A stretch of DNA of 8,404 nt from DATEMK01 sp035275625 (GTDB taxonomy: Bacteria > Bacteroidota > Bacteroidia > AKYH767-A > OLB10): assembly GCA_035275625.1 (NCBI GenBank), contig DATEMK010000201.1:1-8404 (forward strand), read 5' to 3'. Numbering within the stretch: position 1 is the stretch's first letter; the number at the start of each line of letters is the position of its first letter. Positions 1-7,476 of the stretch are shown here, one piece after another. Below the pieces are notes generated by a model. It worked only from the letters and a program-made list of their open reading frames with translations. It did no database searches and had not been told where the DNA came from. A program made the translations under genes and the position numbers.

Positions 1-3000
1 AGTATAGGGTAGTGGTTTATATTGTCTTTTTTTTGCATTGTCTCTGCTTCAGCAAAGAGACTAGCGGCTTGTTTGTAATCCCCTGCCTGATGAAGGGCAT
101 CAGCATAAGTACATCTTTTACTTTCTTTTTGAAAATCATCTTCACTCTTATCGGCATATTCCACAGCCTGTTGCCCGTATTTTACTGCATTGTGCACCTC
201 GCCAGCCGTAAGATATATCTGACTGATGTTTGAGGCATTGGCTGCGGCTTTTTTCCATTCGTCTTGTTTTATACAGATTTGCAAACTAGCTTTCATTGGT
301 TCTGATGCTTCAATTAACCTACCCAATGCATGCAAACGAAAACCAGCCCAACTTAAAACCATTGCTTTTTCAGATTTTGTAATATTTTCTACGGGTTTTC
401 CCCATAAATTTTCAAAAAAATTAGAAAGACAAGCCAAATCTGAACCAAAAGCACCAAGTTGATTTGTACTGTAAAACTTATTTTTTCTGTCTATTCTTTC
501 CCAATAAACACTATAAAAAACCTCCTGATGTATCCCAGCTTTACAACCATGAGTAACTGCCATAAACAACGGTTCCATTTCTTCCAGGGTATCGGGCAGA
601 TATTTGCCATATAGTTTTTCGGGTAATGCTTTATAATATTCGTAAAAAGTGAGGTTTGCCTGCCGGTAAAGTTCAGGATATTCTGCATTTAGTTTATCGG
701 CAAAATGCTCACGGATTAATGGATGGCTGTCTATTTCGGTTTCATTGTGTTTGCTTGCAGGATAAAACAAACCAACGTTTCGCAAATTATTAAGTGTAAT
801 GTGAAAATTGTTAAGTGTAAGGTGTTTAAGAGGTGTTGTTAATTTTGGATATTCAATGGGTTCATCAACTCCTTTATCACTTTTAACCATTTGAATATAT
901 TTTCGTGCTAAATCATCGTCTGGTCCATTCAAATATTCTGAAAGCCTTGTTACCAAATCGTTTTTATATTTAACATCCAATTTTTTCATCATTTCTAAAA
1001 TAGCCGGATCCTTCGTGACGTTTTTTGTTTTGGGTAGTCCTTCAAAAATTATATCCGGATTAATCAAAACCAAAATAGTTTCCTGTTCAAATGGCCTGTC
1101 GAATAGCCCGGACAGCAGCAGCAGTTCTGTTTCAGCGGTTTTGCCTGTAGAGAGTAAATATTGGTAAAACGCTTCGATTATCCTGCGGGGTGGCGACAAG
1201 TGCGCCACGCTTTCAGTGTGCGGTATGTACGAAATGTGATGCCCTGGCTGCTTATAAAGATACTTTGCCAAAAGGTTAATAGCCAAAGCATGGTTGCCAA
1301 AGTTTGACACAGCTTCCTCCAATGCATGATCTTCACCCTTTACATCAGTCATGCGTAAAATAGTACGCCCGGCTTCAGATGAAATCAATTCGAGATTTTC
1401 AAAATGAATGTTGTTTTTGTAGCGTTCCAAACCGGTTACCTGCAAACGTGTAGTGATCATACACAGCCCGTTATTTCCGATGGCGAGCATACGAAGCAAC
1501 GAGGCAAGGGCAGGGTCTTTCAGCTTGCCTTTTTCCACCTGGTTATATATTTGCAAAGGCTCCAGTCCATCGAGAATCAAAAGAGTGGGTTGCCGGTTGA
1601 TGAGCTTAGCAAGACGTTTGCCTTTGTCGTATGCAGAACCTTCGTTAGGGTTAGGGTCGCCAAACCATTGGAGGCTAAAATCAATAAAACGGTCGGCAGA
1701 AGTAACCCGTTCACCTGTACCCTGGCTGTAAAATGACCATGCGAGCACCCGTTTCGCCCCGCGAAAATTGTCCGTTTTCATATCGCTGAGCCAGCGGTTG
1801 ACTAATGCAGATTTACCCACCCCGCCATCGGCAGTAAAACATACAATGTTTTTGTTTTGTTTTTCCCACAGGGTATCGAGCAATTTCAATTCCTTTTCCC
1901 TTCCAAACAAGTTGACGAGTTCACCACCATAAGGCATACGGGTTAAGTCAATGTGTTCAGGGGAGAGAGATGCGAAAACGGGTTTGTCACTTTTCATTCC
2001 AAATTCGGTTTTCAATTGATTGGTGAGCAGTTGTAAGTTTTGGTTAAGGGTTTTGGCATTGGAAAGATCAAGCGGAAGTAGTTGCAGAAATTTAAGCGCT
2101 GTATTTTCTGCAAATTGTAAAATCTGAAACTTCCTTTGAATATTTTCTGCATATAAACTCTTTGTAACACCTTCTAAAAAATAAATATCACCACTTGTTA
2201 AATTTTTTGAAGATATAATCAAAGTCTTCCTGCATTCAGTAACAGTTTTAAGCCAATATGAAAAATCTTCGACTTTGAATCCCCTGAAATCAACATGCAC
2301 CGGTATGTTTTCTTCGTGCAGCTTATTTATAATATATTGTTGTGTTATAGATTCATCTGCGGGATTGCAAAATATAAACACCTTATTATATAATTTCAAT
2401 TCATCGCCAAAACCTTTTGAGAGGCGCTCACGGATAATATCATAGGGTATTTCGCCTATGTCAATATTGACTGCATGAGTATCCTGTAAAATGATATTGC
2501 CATTACCTTCTACAGTAATTGAGTTAATATGCTTTTCACCCTGAAGAACCTGGTTGAGTAAATCTTTCAAACCATCAAGAGCGGATTGAGAGATTTCTTC
2601 CGGCTTTCTGTTTTCCTGTTTTAATTCAGATACTATCCTGCTTAACCCATCTATTTTATTGGTAATGTCAACAATCAGGTTGTGATCTTCAATTTCTTTT
2701 ACTGACCGGCTTTCATACACGTGTTGATTGAAAACAATCCAGAATTCTTCTATTTCTTTAAACACATCTATTCCTGCATTACGAATGTCATCACCAACTT
2801 TCAATGCATCGATTTTATGAGCAATATCTTTATTAAAATCTTTTCCTTCGAGATAAATTTTATTGTAGAAAATGGTGATGACATCTTTATCTTTCAGGAA
2901 TTGAATTAATTCTTTAGGTTTATCCTTGTACCAAAACTCAACAACGGTATCGGTATAATGGACTGCAAAATCATTTTCTTTTGCATCGGTTAAATTCCAT

Positions 3001-3095
3001 TTGCGATTTAATTTTTTATACAGCTCGGTTTTGGGAATTTTTTCAGATCCCAGGCTCCAAAGCTTATCTATAAAAAAACCTATTGCTTCAATCAT
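1..3095 (-). CDS. STAND NTPase with TIR-like domain, NB-ARC-like core and TPR repeats (3' end outside window)
   Basis: The minus strand is open from ATG 3095-3093 to the left edge: 1031 codons plus 2 bases, no stop. An in-frame TGA (3101-3099) lies two codons upstream, so this ATG is the only plausible start. Residues 1-185 are charged and mostly helical, unidentified. Residues 188-212 are a short beta segment with G197-N-G-N200. Residues 238 to about 365 look TIR-like: strand KVFIFCNPADES (238-249), IPVHVD ending at D269, LIISS, then S-N-L-T-S and E308. The ATPase core starts at G398-R-E. It has Walker A GGVGKSA (K428), family motif WSFYSQGT (453-460), Walker B LLILDGLE (D509), sensor-like MITTR (R550) and NHALAINLL (601-609). 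HPLIREHF (791-798) marks the region after the core, and TPR-like helices run from about 920. In STAND proteins a ligand triggers ATP-dependent oligomerisation that activates the effector. A defence role is inference; the ATPase family is clear, the TIR call is moderate. Confidence 0.9.
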   Translation of the reverse strand, partial: MIEAIGFFIDKLWSLGSEKIPKTELYKKLNRKWNLTDAKENDFAVHYTDTVVEFWYKDKPKELIQFLKDKDVITIFYNKIYLEGKDFNKDIAHKIDALKVGDDIRNAGIDVFKEIEEFWIVFNQHVYESRSVKEIEDHNLIVDITNKIDGLSRIVSELKQENRKPEEISQSALDGLKDLLNQVLQGEKHINSITVEGNGNIILQDTHAVNIDIGEIPYDIIRERLSKGFGDELKLYNKVFIFCNPADESITQQYIINKLHEENIPVHVDFRGFKVEDFSYWLKTVTECRKTLIISSKNLTSGDIYFLEGVTKSLYAENIQRKFQILQFAENTALKFLQLLPLDLSNAKTLNQNLQLLTNQLKTEFGMKSDKPVFASLSPEHIDLTRMPYGGELVNLFGREKELKLLDTLWEKQNKNIVCFTADGGVGKSALVNRWLSDMKTDNFRGAKRVLAWSFYSQGTGERVTSADRFIDFSLQWFGDPNPNEGSAYDKGKRLAKLINRQPTLLILDGLEPLQIYNQVEKGKLKDPALASLLRMLAIGNNGLCMITTRLQVTGLERYKNNIHFENLELISSEAGRTILRMTDVKGEDHALEEAVSNFGNHALAINLLAKYLYKQPGHHISYIPHTESVAHLSPPRRIIEAFYQYLLSTGKTAETELLLLSGLFDRPFEQETILVLINPDIIFEGLPKTKNVTKDPAILEMMKKLDVKYKNDLVTRLSEYLNGPDDDLARKYIQMVKSDKGVDEPIEYPKLTTPLKHLTLNNFHITLNNLRNVGLFYPASKHNETEIDSHPLIREHFADKLNAEYPELYRQANLTFYEYYKALPEKLYGKYLPDTLEEMEPLFMAVTHGCKAGIHQEVFYSVYWERIDRKNKFYSTNQLGAFGSDLACLSNFFENLWGKPVENITKSEKAMVLSWAGFRLHALGRLIEASEPMKASLQICIKQDEWKKAAANASNISQIYLTAGEVHNAVKYGQQAVEYADKSEDDFQKESKRCTYADALHQAGDYKQAASLFAEAETMQKKDNINHYPI

Positions 3096-3119
3096 AATTC
3101 ATAAGGGTTAAGGCTCCTT
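3088..3119 (-). other. Shine-Dalgarno-like AAGGAG and four-codon mini-ORF overlapping the STAND start
   Basis: The minus strand has AAGGAG at 3119-3114, then ATG at 3102-3100, which opens the frame Met-Asn-Tyr-Asp-stop (TGA 3090-3088). The STAND start codon (3095-3093) lies inside this mini-ORF in another frame. The spacing from AAGGAG is 11 bases to the mini-ORF ATG but 18 to the real ATG. That leaves either an SD-independent start, common in Bacteroidota, or coupling through a leader peptide. It may well be chance in AT-rich DNA. Confidence 0.25.
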
Positions 3120-3127
3120 CAAAAGTA
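3120..3127 (-). promoter_or_regulatory. Bacteroidota-type -7 element upstream of the STAND gene
   Basis: On the minus strand this reads TACTTTTG, an exact match to the Bacteroidota -7 consensus TAnnTTTG. The start codon is about 24 bases downstream. No TTTG is seen at the expected -33 distance, so this is a half-supported promoter. If used, transcription would start near 3116 and give a leader of about 20 bases. Confidence 0.35.
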
Positions 3128-3221
3128 AAGGAATAAAGTTTATTAAATAATAATCCCATTCGAGCGTGCCGATGACGCATATTAATTGGATAAAGCCCGA
3201 CCTGACCACCCCGGAGGCAGG

Positions 3222-3254
3222 AGGGACAATAGGGACAGGAGAGACAGGAGGAAG
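3222..3254 (+). repeat. 9-bp-period purine-rich tandem repeat
   Basis: Three consecutive 9-mers, AGGGACAAT (3222-3230), AGGGACAGG (3231-3239) and AGAGACAGG (3240-3248), are followed by a partial AGGAAG. The array sits in the 202-base spacer between the STAND gene and the LuxR-type gene. Apart from this array and the promoter-like element near 3120, the spacer shows nothing recognisable. The G-rich strand is the plus strand. Confidence 0.6.
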
Positions 3255-3297
3255 TTTCCGGAGTATAGGAATGCCAATATATCTGTTACATCTGTTT

Positions 3298-3615
3298 TTA
3301 CGATTTTTTCTTTTTTATGAATCGTTCTAAAATAATGTATCCCATTGAGACCGCATATTCAAGATTGGAGCTGTAACCGGACTTTTTTATTTTGCCAAGA
3401 ACTTTTTTCCTGTAACCTCTTACTGTTTCAGTTTCGAGGTCAAGGCGGTCTGCAATTAATTTGTACGAATAGTTTGAGGTTTCAAGGTTTAAAAAATCCT
3501 GTGGCGGTGAGCTGCAGGATTTTTTTTTGATTAAGTCCAGCAGGGAGCTTAGGAAAAAACGTGATAGACGGGCAAACCTGCCGGATTTCAGATTGCAAAT
3601 ATTATGGCTGAGCAC
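3298..3615 (-). CDS. LuxR/GerE-type helix-turn-helix protein without receiver domain
   Basis: This 105-residue ORF has a basic N-terminal part (1-38) and a LuxR/GerE-like DNA-binding region (about 40-95). Within it, YKLIADRLDLETETVRGYRKK (51-71) has the recognition-helix pattern of Bacteroidota NarL/LuxR response regulators, and the later NLEYAVSMGYI matches their usual L-x-x-YA-x-x-x-G-x-I ending. Those regulators are about 210 residues with an N-terminal phospho-acceptor domain. None is present here: an in-frame stop lies at 3627-3625 and the divergent lipoprotein starts at 3778. The start is GTG (3615-3613), with no ATG upstream and no clear ribosome site. It is either a stand-alone HTH protein or the remnant of a longer regulator. 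A run of nine A (3528-3520) lies upstream of the HTH codons, so slippage there would remove the DNA-binding domain. The target is unknown; the neighbouring divergent gene is a possible one. Confidence 0.6.
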   Translation of the reverse strand: MLSHNICNLKSGRFARLSRFFLSSLLDLIKKKSCSSPPQDFLNLETSNYSYKLIADRLDLETETVRGYRKKVLGKIKKSGYSSNLEYAVSMGYIILERFIKKKKS

Positions 3616-3719
3616 GAAAGGTTTTTATGTGCAATTGGCTTCTATTCCTCTCAGATAATCGGCAGAAAGAAACCGGTGAAATATTTGTTGATGGGGGTAA
3701 GAAATCAGAAAATTGAATT

Positions 3720-3749
3720 TTTGCTTTACAAAATGTTGCTGCACTTTTG
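3720..3749 (+). promoter_or_regulatory. Bacteroidota-type promoter for the lipoprotein gene
   Basis: A TTTG (3720-3723) is followed after 18 bases by CACTTTTG (3742-3749), which fits TAnnTTTG except for its first base. The start codon of the lipoprotein is 28 bases downstream. Both element spacing and leader length agree with known Bacteroidota promoters. It lies in the 162-base divergent spacer shared with the LuxR-type gene; nothing else is recognised in that spacer. Confidence 0.5.
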
Positions 3750-3777
3750 GTCAAAATAATCAACAATAAAAAACATC

Positions 3778-5547
3778 ATGAAAAAAATCACCATTTTATC
3801 TGCCACTGTTTCTTTTGTTCTTTTTTTTATTATCAGCTGCCAAAAGGATAAATCGCCTGTTGTTCCTGTTGATTTGGGCAGCAGCAGCAGCAGTATTAGA
3901 ACAACCGTAAGCGGAATTGTCCTGGATGAAAGCAATGCTCCTTTGAACGGAGTAAGTGTGACGGCTTACGGACAAACTGCAACAACCAATCAAAAAGGAG
4001 TTTTTGTTTTAAAAAATATTAGCGCAAATAAAAACCGTTGCGTTTTAAAGTTTACAAAAACAGGATTTTTTAACCGGGCACATTGTATTATTGCTTCTGC
4101 AAACAGGGTGAACTATGTCCGCATCGTTTTATTAAGCAATGCTGCATCACAAAGCTTACCTGCTTCAGCAGGCGGAACGGTTTCTTTACCGGGTGGATCA
4201 TCCATACAGTTTCAGCCCAATTCTTTTGTGACAACAAGCGGAAGCACTTATTCGGGCACTGTAAACCTTGCTGTAAAACATCTTTCACCTGATGATGCAA
4301 ATTTTGGATTTACTATTCCCGGTGGCGACCTTGCAGGAAAAAATCTGAATAACGAAGATGTTGCGCTTTATACTTATGGAATGCTGGGCGTTGAATTAAC
4401 CGGCAGCAGCGGTGAATCATTACAGCTGGCAACCGGAACTTCAGCAACACTCACCATGTCTATAGCCGCATCCCAGCTTTCTTCCGCACCTGCCAGCATT
4501 CCATTATGGTATTTTGATGAAACAACTTCTTTGTGGAAAGAAGAAGGCTCGGCAAATAAAGTTGGAAATAATTATGTGGGAACTGTAGGGCATTTCAGCT
4601 GGTGGAATTATGATTACCAGGGACCCCGTGCTTATATAAAGGGAAAGGTCGTTGATTGTTTTGGAACTCCTCTCGCAAACATAAATGTAACGGTGAACGG
4701 ATGGTATGTTACCACAACAGATCAAAACGGAGAATTTTATGATGCTTTTCCCTGCAATATGACGTTTACCGTGCAGGTTTTGGCGAGTAATAATAATGGC
4801 CTTTTTGTGAACAGCCAGGTAATTAATGTTCCTGCTTTGTCTCCTAACCAGGTTTATACTATTCCTGACATAGTTCTTTCGTGTATAACAAGGGTGGCAG
4901 GAGCTATTAAGACCTGTACGGGGGAAGCCAGCGATGGTTTTGTTTCTGTTTCGAACAGTTCTTTCTATAGTTTTCAATATACTGCTAACGGACTATTTAA
5001 CCTGATAGCAGGAGAAAACGAGCAGGCGGTCCTTTATGCTATTAACCCTTCTAATTCTGATTATTCTCAAAATATAACTACCCTGTCTTCTTCTAATGTT
5101 TTGAATGTTGGCAATTTGTTACTATGCAATTCCATAAACATTTCAGCAAATAGCTTTATCTTGAATGGAAGTGTGTTTTCCAACCAGACATTTAATGTTA
5201 ATATGACTTCTTGCATAGCCGGTATTTCCGACAGTATCGGAAATGTTTCGACAAGTATTATGATGTCGGGAAGTGCGCCTCCGAATTATAATATTTCTTA
5301 TTATTATATTTATATCAATGATACCGTTCCCGGTCCTGCCACATGCAATATTAATATTTCAATGTCTGATGCGACAAATAATTATATTATTAATGGTTCA
5401 AATATACCCTGTAACCTGGTTGAGGTAGGCACTGTAGGCAATAAGATAAAAGGCGAATTTTATGGGGCCGTTTATACAAGTGTTAATGGCGGCAGCACGA
5501 CAGCGGGAACTATTACAGCCTCGTTCGATGTAACAAGAACCCCATAA
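3778..5547 (+). CDS. Surface-type lipoprotein with two carboxypeptidase-regulatory-like domains
   Basis: This 589-residue protein starts with a lipoprotein signal peptide: MKK, a hydrophobic stretch to about residue 19, then I-I-S-C with lipidation expected at C21. Residues 22-25 (QKDK) resemble the QKDDE-like export signal that sends Bacteroidota lipoproteins to the cell surface. A Ser-rich linker follows, encoded by a GCA triplet run at 3878-3893. Residues about 42-115 form a CarboxypepD_reg-like beta-sandwich (TVSGIVLDESNAPLNGVSV, then a T-x-x-x-G-x-F pattern). Residues about 130-280 look like the FAM171/ZU5-like module common in this phylum, with GGTVSLPGGS, IPLWYFDE (241-248) and HFSWWNYD (272-279). 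A second CarboxypepD_reg-like domain begins at R284 (YIKGKVVD). The rest is Ser/Asn-rich beta structure. Eight cysteines after residue 290 could form disulfides. There are no catalytic motifs, so binding or adhesion is more likely than an enzyme. The substrate is unknown. Confidence 0.9.
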   Translation: MKKITILSATVSFVLFFIISCQKDKSPVVPVDLGSSSSSIRTTVSGIVLDESNAPLNGVSVTAYGQTATTNQKGVFVLKNISANKNRCVLKFTKTGFFNRAHCIIASANRVNYVRIVLLSNAASQSLPASAGGTVSLPGGSSIQFQPNSFVTTSGSTYSGTVNLAVKHLSPDDANFGFTIPGGDLAGKNLNNEDVALYTYGMLGVELTGSSGESLQLATGTSATLTMSIAASQLSSAPASIPLWYFDETTSLWKEEGSANKVGNNYVGTVGHFSWWNYDYQGPRAYIKGKVVDCFGTPLANINVTVNGWYVTTTDQNGEFYDAFPCNMTFTVQVLASNNNGLFVNSQVINVPALSPNQVYTIPDIVLSCITRVAGAIKTCTGEASDGFVSVSNSSFYSFQYTANGLFNLIAGENEQAVLYAINPSNSDYSQNITTLSSSNVLNVGNLLLCNSINISANSFILNGSVFSNQTFNVNMTSCIAGISDSIGNVSTSIMMSGSAPPNYNISYYYIYINDTVPGPATCNINISMSDATNNYIINGSNIPCNLVEVGTVGNKIKGEFYGAVYTSVNGGSTTAGTITASFDVTRTP

Positions 5548-5600
5548 CGCTGTTCATTAATATTGCCTGTTACCCGGAGAGGCGCATAGTATTCAGCCCG

Positions 5601-5639
5601 AAAAACCTGGAGAGATTTATTTGGAAAGGGTTTTTTTTT
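5601..5639. terminator. Candidate bidirectional terminator between convergent genes
   Basis: AAAAACC (5601-5607) pairs with GGTTTTT (5629-5635) around a 21-base loop, and nine T (5631-5639) follow on the plus strand. CCCG just before the left arm can pair with CGGG just after the T-run if the extra T's bulge out, which would strengthen the stem on both strands. It lies 54 bases past the lipoprotein stop and just before the end of the convergent Asp-box gene. The large loop and A/T-rich stem make it weak. Confidence 0.4.
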
Positions 5640-5654
5640 CCGGGATAAAAGATT

Positions 5655-7394
5655 TTATTCCCTCATTATTTTCTTTACTACTGTGCTTCCATCGCGGTTA
5701 ATAATTTTCAGAAAATAAATTCCTGCCGGTTGAGCAGAGATATCAATTTCGGTTTTAGTTTTGTCCGAAGGGCTCCTTACGGAGTGAATTGTTGCTTCAT
5801 ATATTTTTTCTCCCAGCACAGTGCATATTTCAATCCCGACACCTACCGGGAGAGATTGATTTAGGATGCCTGTAATAACAAATATACCGTTAGTCGGATT
5901 CGGGAAGACAGAAAATGTGCCGTTGCCCGAAATTTCATTGACGCCTGTGTTAATGGAAGGAATAATATAGCTGTAGTAAACATCTTCTTCCCCGTTAAGG
6001 GTATTTGCCCATGCGAGATGGGCACCGGAATTGTCGGATATCATATCGAAATAATCACCCATTTTATCCTGGTTGGGATAACCTACGTGAGGATCGAAAG
6101 AGGCAGACAGTTTTTCATTGACCGACCAGGTATTTCCCTGATCGGTGGAATAGGAATAATAGAGCGCTGACTCATCTGAGCCGGGATTATCACGGGTATC
6201 GAGCCATATAGCATCAATCCTGCCATTGGGTGCAACCGACATAGTACCAAACCACTGGGTATTATTTTGTGAAGGATCATCGTTTATTTGTATAGGTGCA
6301 CTCCATGTCTGCCCTCCGTCCGTGCTCCTTATAAGCATCACATCACCGGGATCAAAGTTTGAAAGCCTGCTTACTGAAGCGCATACATAAACATTACCCT
6401 GACCTGCACCGCTGGAGCGATCCACATCTATATTTACCTGACCGAGCAGACCCACCGGGTTAACAGGTACCCATCCGTTTAGATACCCATCTAAATAAAC
6501 CAATACAGGATTCCAGCTGATCAATGAGCCGGTTATTTGCGCATTCAGCGATTTTACAACCAGCAGGCTATCCATCAGGCTGCTTCCGGAGCCAATGTAT
6601 AGTTCTCCAGCATTTCCTACCGCCATTGTACCCCACCAGGGAAAACTATCTACCTCAGTGCAATTTTCATAGCTGCTGCCTCCATTCGTTGAGCGCGTGA
6701 AGAAACCAGGTGGACACGAACTATAAACAGATGTCCAGACCGAATAAATATTTCCGCTTCCCACACCTGCAGTGCGGTCAATTGCCATCCATTGCTTATC
6801 TCCACCGGCAGCATCGGTACCATTGTTCCATGTGGCCCCGCCATTGGTACTTTCAAACACCTTGCAAAGGTAAGTAGGCGAATTTGTGAGGCTGTTGTAA
6901 TAAAAATTCCCGCTACTGTCATAATCAAGCACAGGATCGGAACGAAAAATACCGGGCTCAATCACACCGGGGAATGTCCAGGTTTGTCCTGCATCGGTGC
7001 TATAGCTCCATCCGGCTTGCCGGAAATTGCTGCTTACATTGTCGAATTGCCTCCAGCCAATAGCAATTTCATTTGGATTCAACGGATTTACAGTAATGTT
7101 AGGCTCGTTGGCCGCATCACCCAGGATGTTTTGTCCGCTTGCATCCACATTTACCTGGTTTGTAAAAATGATACTTCCGGTGGTTATTTTTAAAGCCCCG
7201 TTATTTCTGTATTTGTATGCCGGGGAAGTTTTTTTATTATTCCAGGCATTGGGAAGATAGGGGTCATCTAACGTTTCCTGATGTAGCGGCTTCTTTTTAT
7301 CAGAAGGTACACGGGAATTCTGAGCAGAGGAGTAAAGGGGAGTTAAAAGTGCGATTGCTGTAATGAGCAGCAGTAATCTTTTTTTATTTTTCAT
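5655..7394 (-). CDS. Secreted Asp-box (BNR/sialidase-like) propeller protein with T9SS sorting domain
   Basis: This 579-residue protein has a Sec signal peptide (K-rich start, LLLLITAIALL, probable cleavage after S-S-A-Q at 25). Five Asp-box motifs of the S-x-D/N-x-G-x-T-W type lie at 132-139, 182-189, 235-242 (degenerate, ending S-S-Y), 357-364 and 416-423. They mark blade turns of a beta-propeller, as in sialidases and other BNR-repeat proteins. Residues about 490-579 are a type A type IX secretion sorting domain: FPNPTNG (497-503), then GIYFLKI (559-565), and a basic V-K-K-I end. It should therefore leave the cell through T9SS and stay on the surface or be released. I find no FRIP/YRIP motif or clear arginine triad, so sialidase activity is not supported and should not be assumed. 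The ATG at 7394-7392 directly precedes the signal peptide. It stands alone, convergent with the lipoprotein gene. Confidence 0.92.
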   Translation of the reverse strand: MKNKKRLLLLITAIALLTPLYSSAQNSRVPSDKKKPLHQETLDDPYLPNAWNNKKTSPAYKYRNNGALKITTGSIIFTNQVNVDASGQNILGDAANEPNITVNPLNPNEIAIGWRQFDNVSSNFRQAGWSYSTDAGQTWTFPGVIEPGIFRSDPVLDYDSSGNFYYNSLTNSPTYLCKVFESTNGGATWNNGTDAAGGDKQWMAIDRTAGVGSGNIYSVWTSVYSSCPPGFFTRSTNGGSSYENCTEVDSFPWWGTMAVGNAGELYIGSGSSLMDSLLVVKSLNAQITGSLISWNPVLVYLDGYLNGWVPVNPVGLLGQVNIDVDRSSGAGQGNVYVCASVSRLSNFDPGDVMLIRSTDGGQTWSAPIQINDDPSQNNTQWFGTMSVAPNGRIDAIWLDTRDNPGSDESALYYSYSTDQGNTWSVNEKLSASFDPHVGYPNQDKMGDYFDMISDNSGAHLAWANTLNGEEDVYYSYIIPSINTGVNEISGNGTFSVFPNPTNGIFVITGILNQSLPVGVGIEICTVLGEKIYEATIHSVRSPSDKTKTEIDISAQPAGIYFLKIINRDGSTVVKKIMRE

Positions 7395-7422
7395 GATAAG
7401 GCAAAATTTTATTATTGCTTAA

Positions 7423-7430
7423 CAAAGATG
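7423..7430 (-). promoter_or_regulatory. -7-like element of the Asp-box protein gene
   Basis: The minus strand reads CATCTTTG, one mismatch to TAnnTTTG, with the start codon 28 bases downstream. That is the same leader length as for the lipoprotein and DUF2975 genes. No clear TTTG is present at -33. Confidence 0.35.
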
Positions 7431-7476
7431 CGCAATTATCCTTATGCTATAAAAACTTTTTGCGAATAAAATGTCT

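Noticed and set aside
12..462. Plus-strand ORFs opposite the TPR region
   Set aside because: They lie fully inside the long minus-strand STAND frame and show no recognisable domain.
1404..1736. Plus-strand ORFs of 110 and 92 residues
   Set aside because: Antisense shadows of the Walker A to sensor region of the STAND gene; no family resemblance.
3201..3219. Imperfect hairpin starting at CCTGACC as terminator of the LuxR-type gene
   Set aside because: Several mismatches with its partner GGAGGCAGG and no T-run on the minus strand.
3616..3777. Frame-shifted receiver-domain remnant upstream of the LuxR-type HTH
   Set aside because: All three minus frames were read; none gives a receiver-like sequence and all are closed by stops.
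4504..4977. Minus-strand ORF of 157 residues
   Set aside because: Antisense to the lipoprotein gene, whose frame has a signal peptide and domains; the shadow has low-complexity basic composition.
6792..7193. Plus-strand ORF of 133 residues
   Set aside because: Antisense shadow of the Asp-box protein, which has repeated motifs and sorting tail in its own frame.
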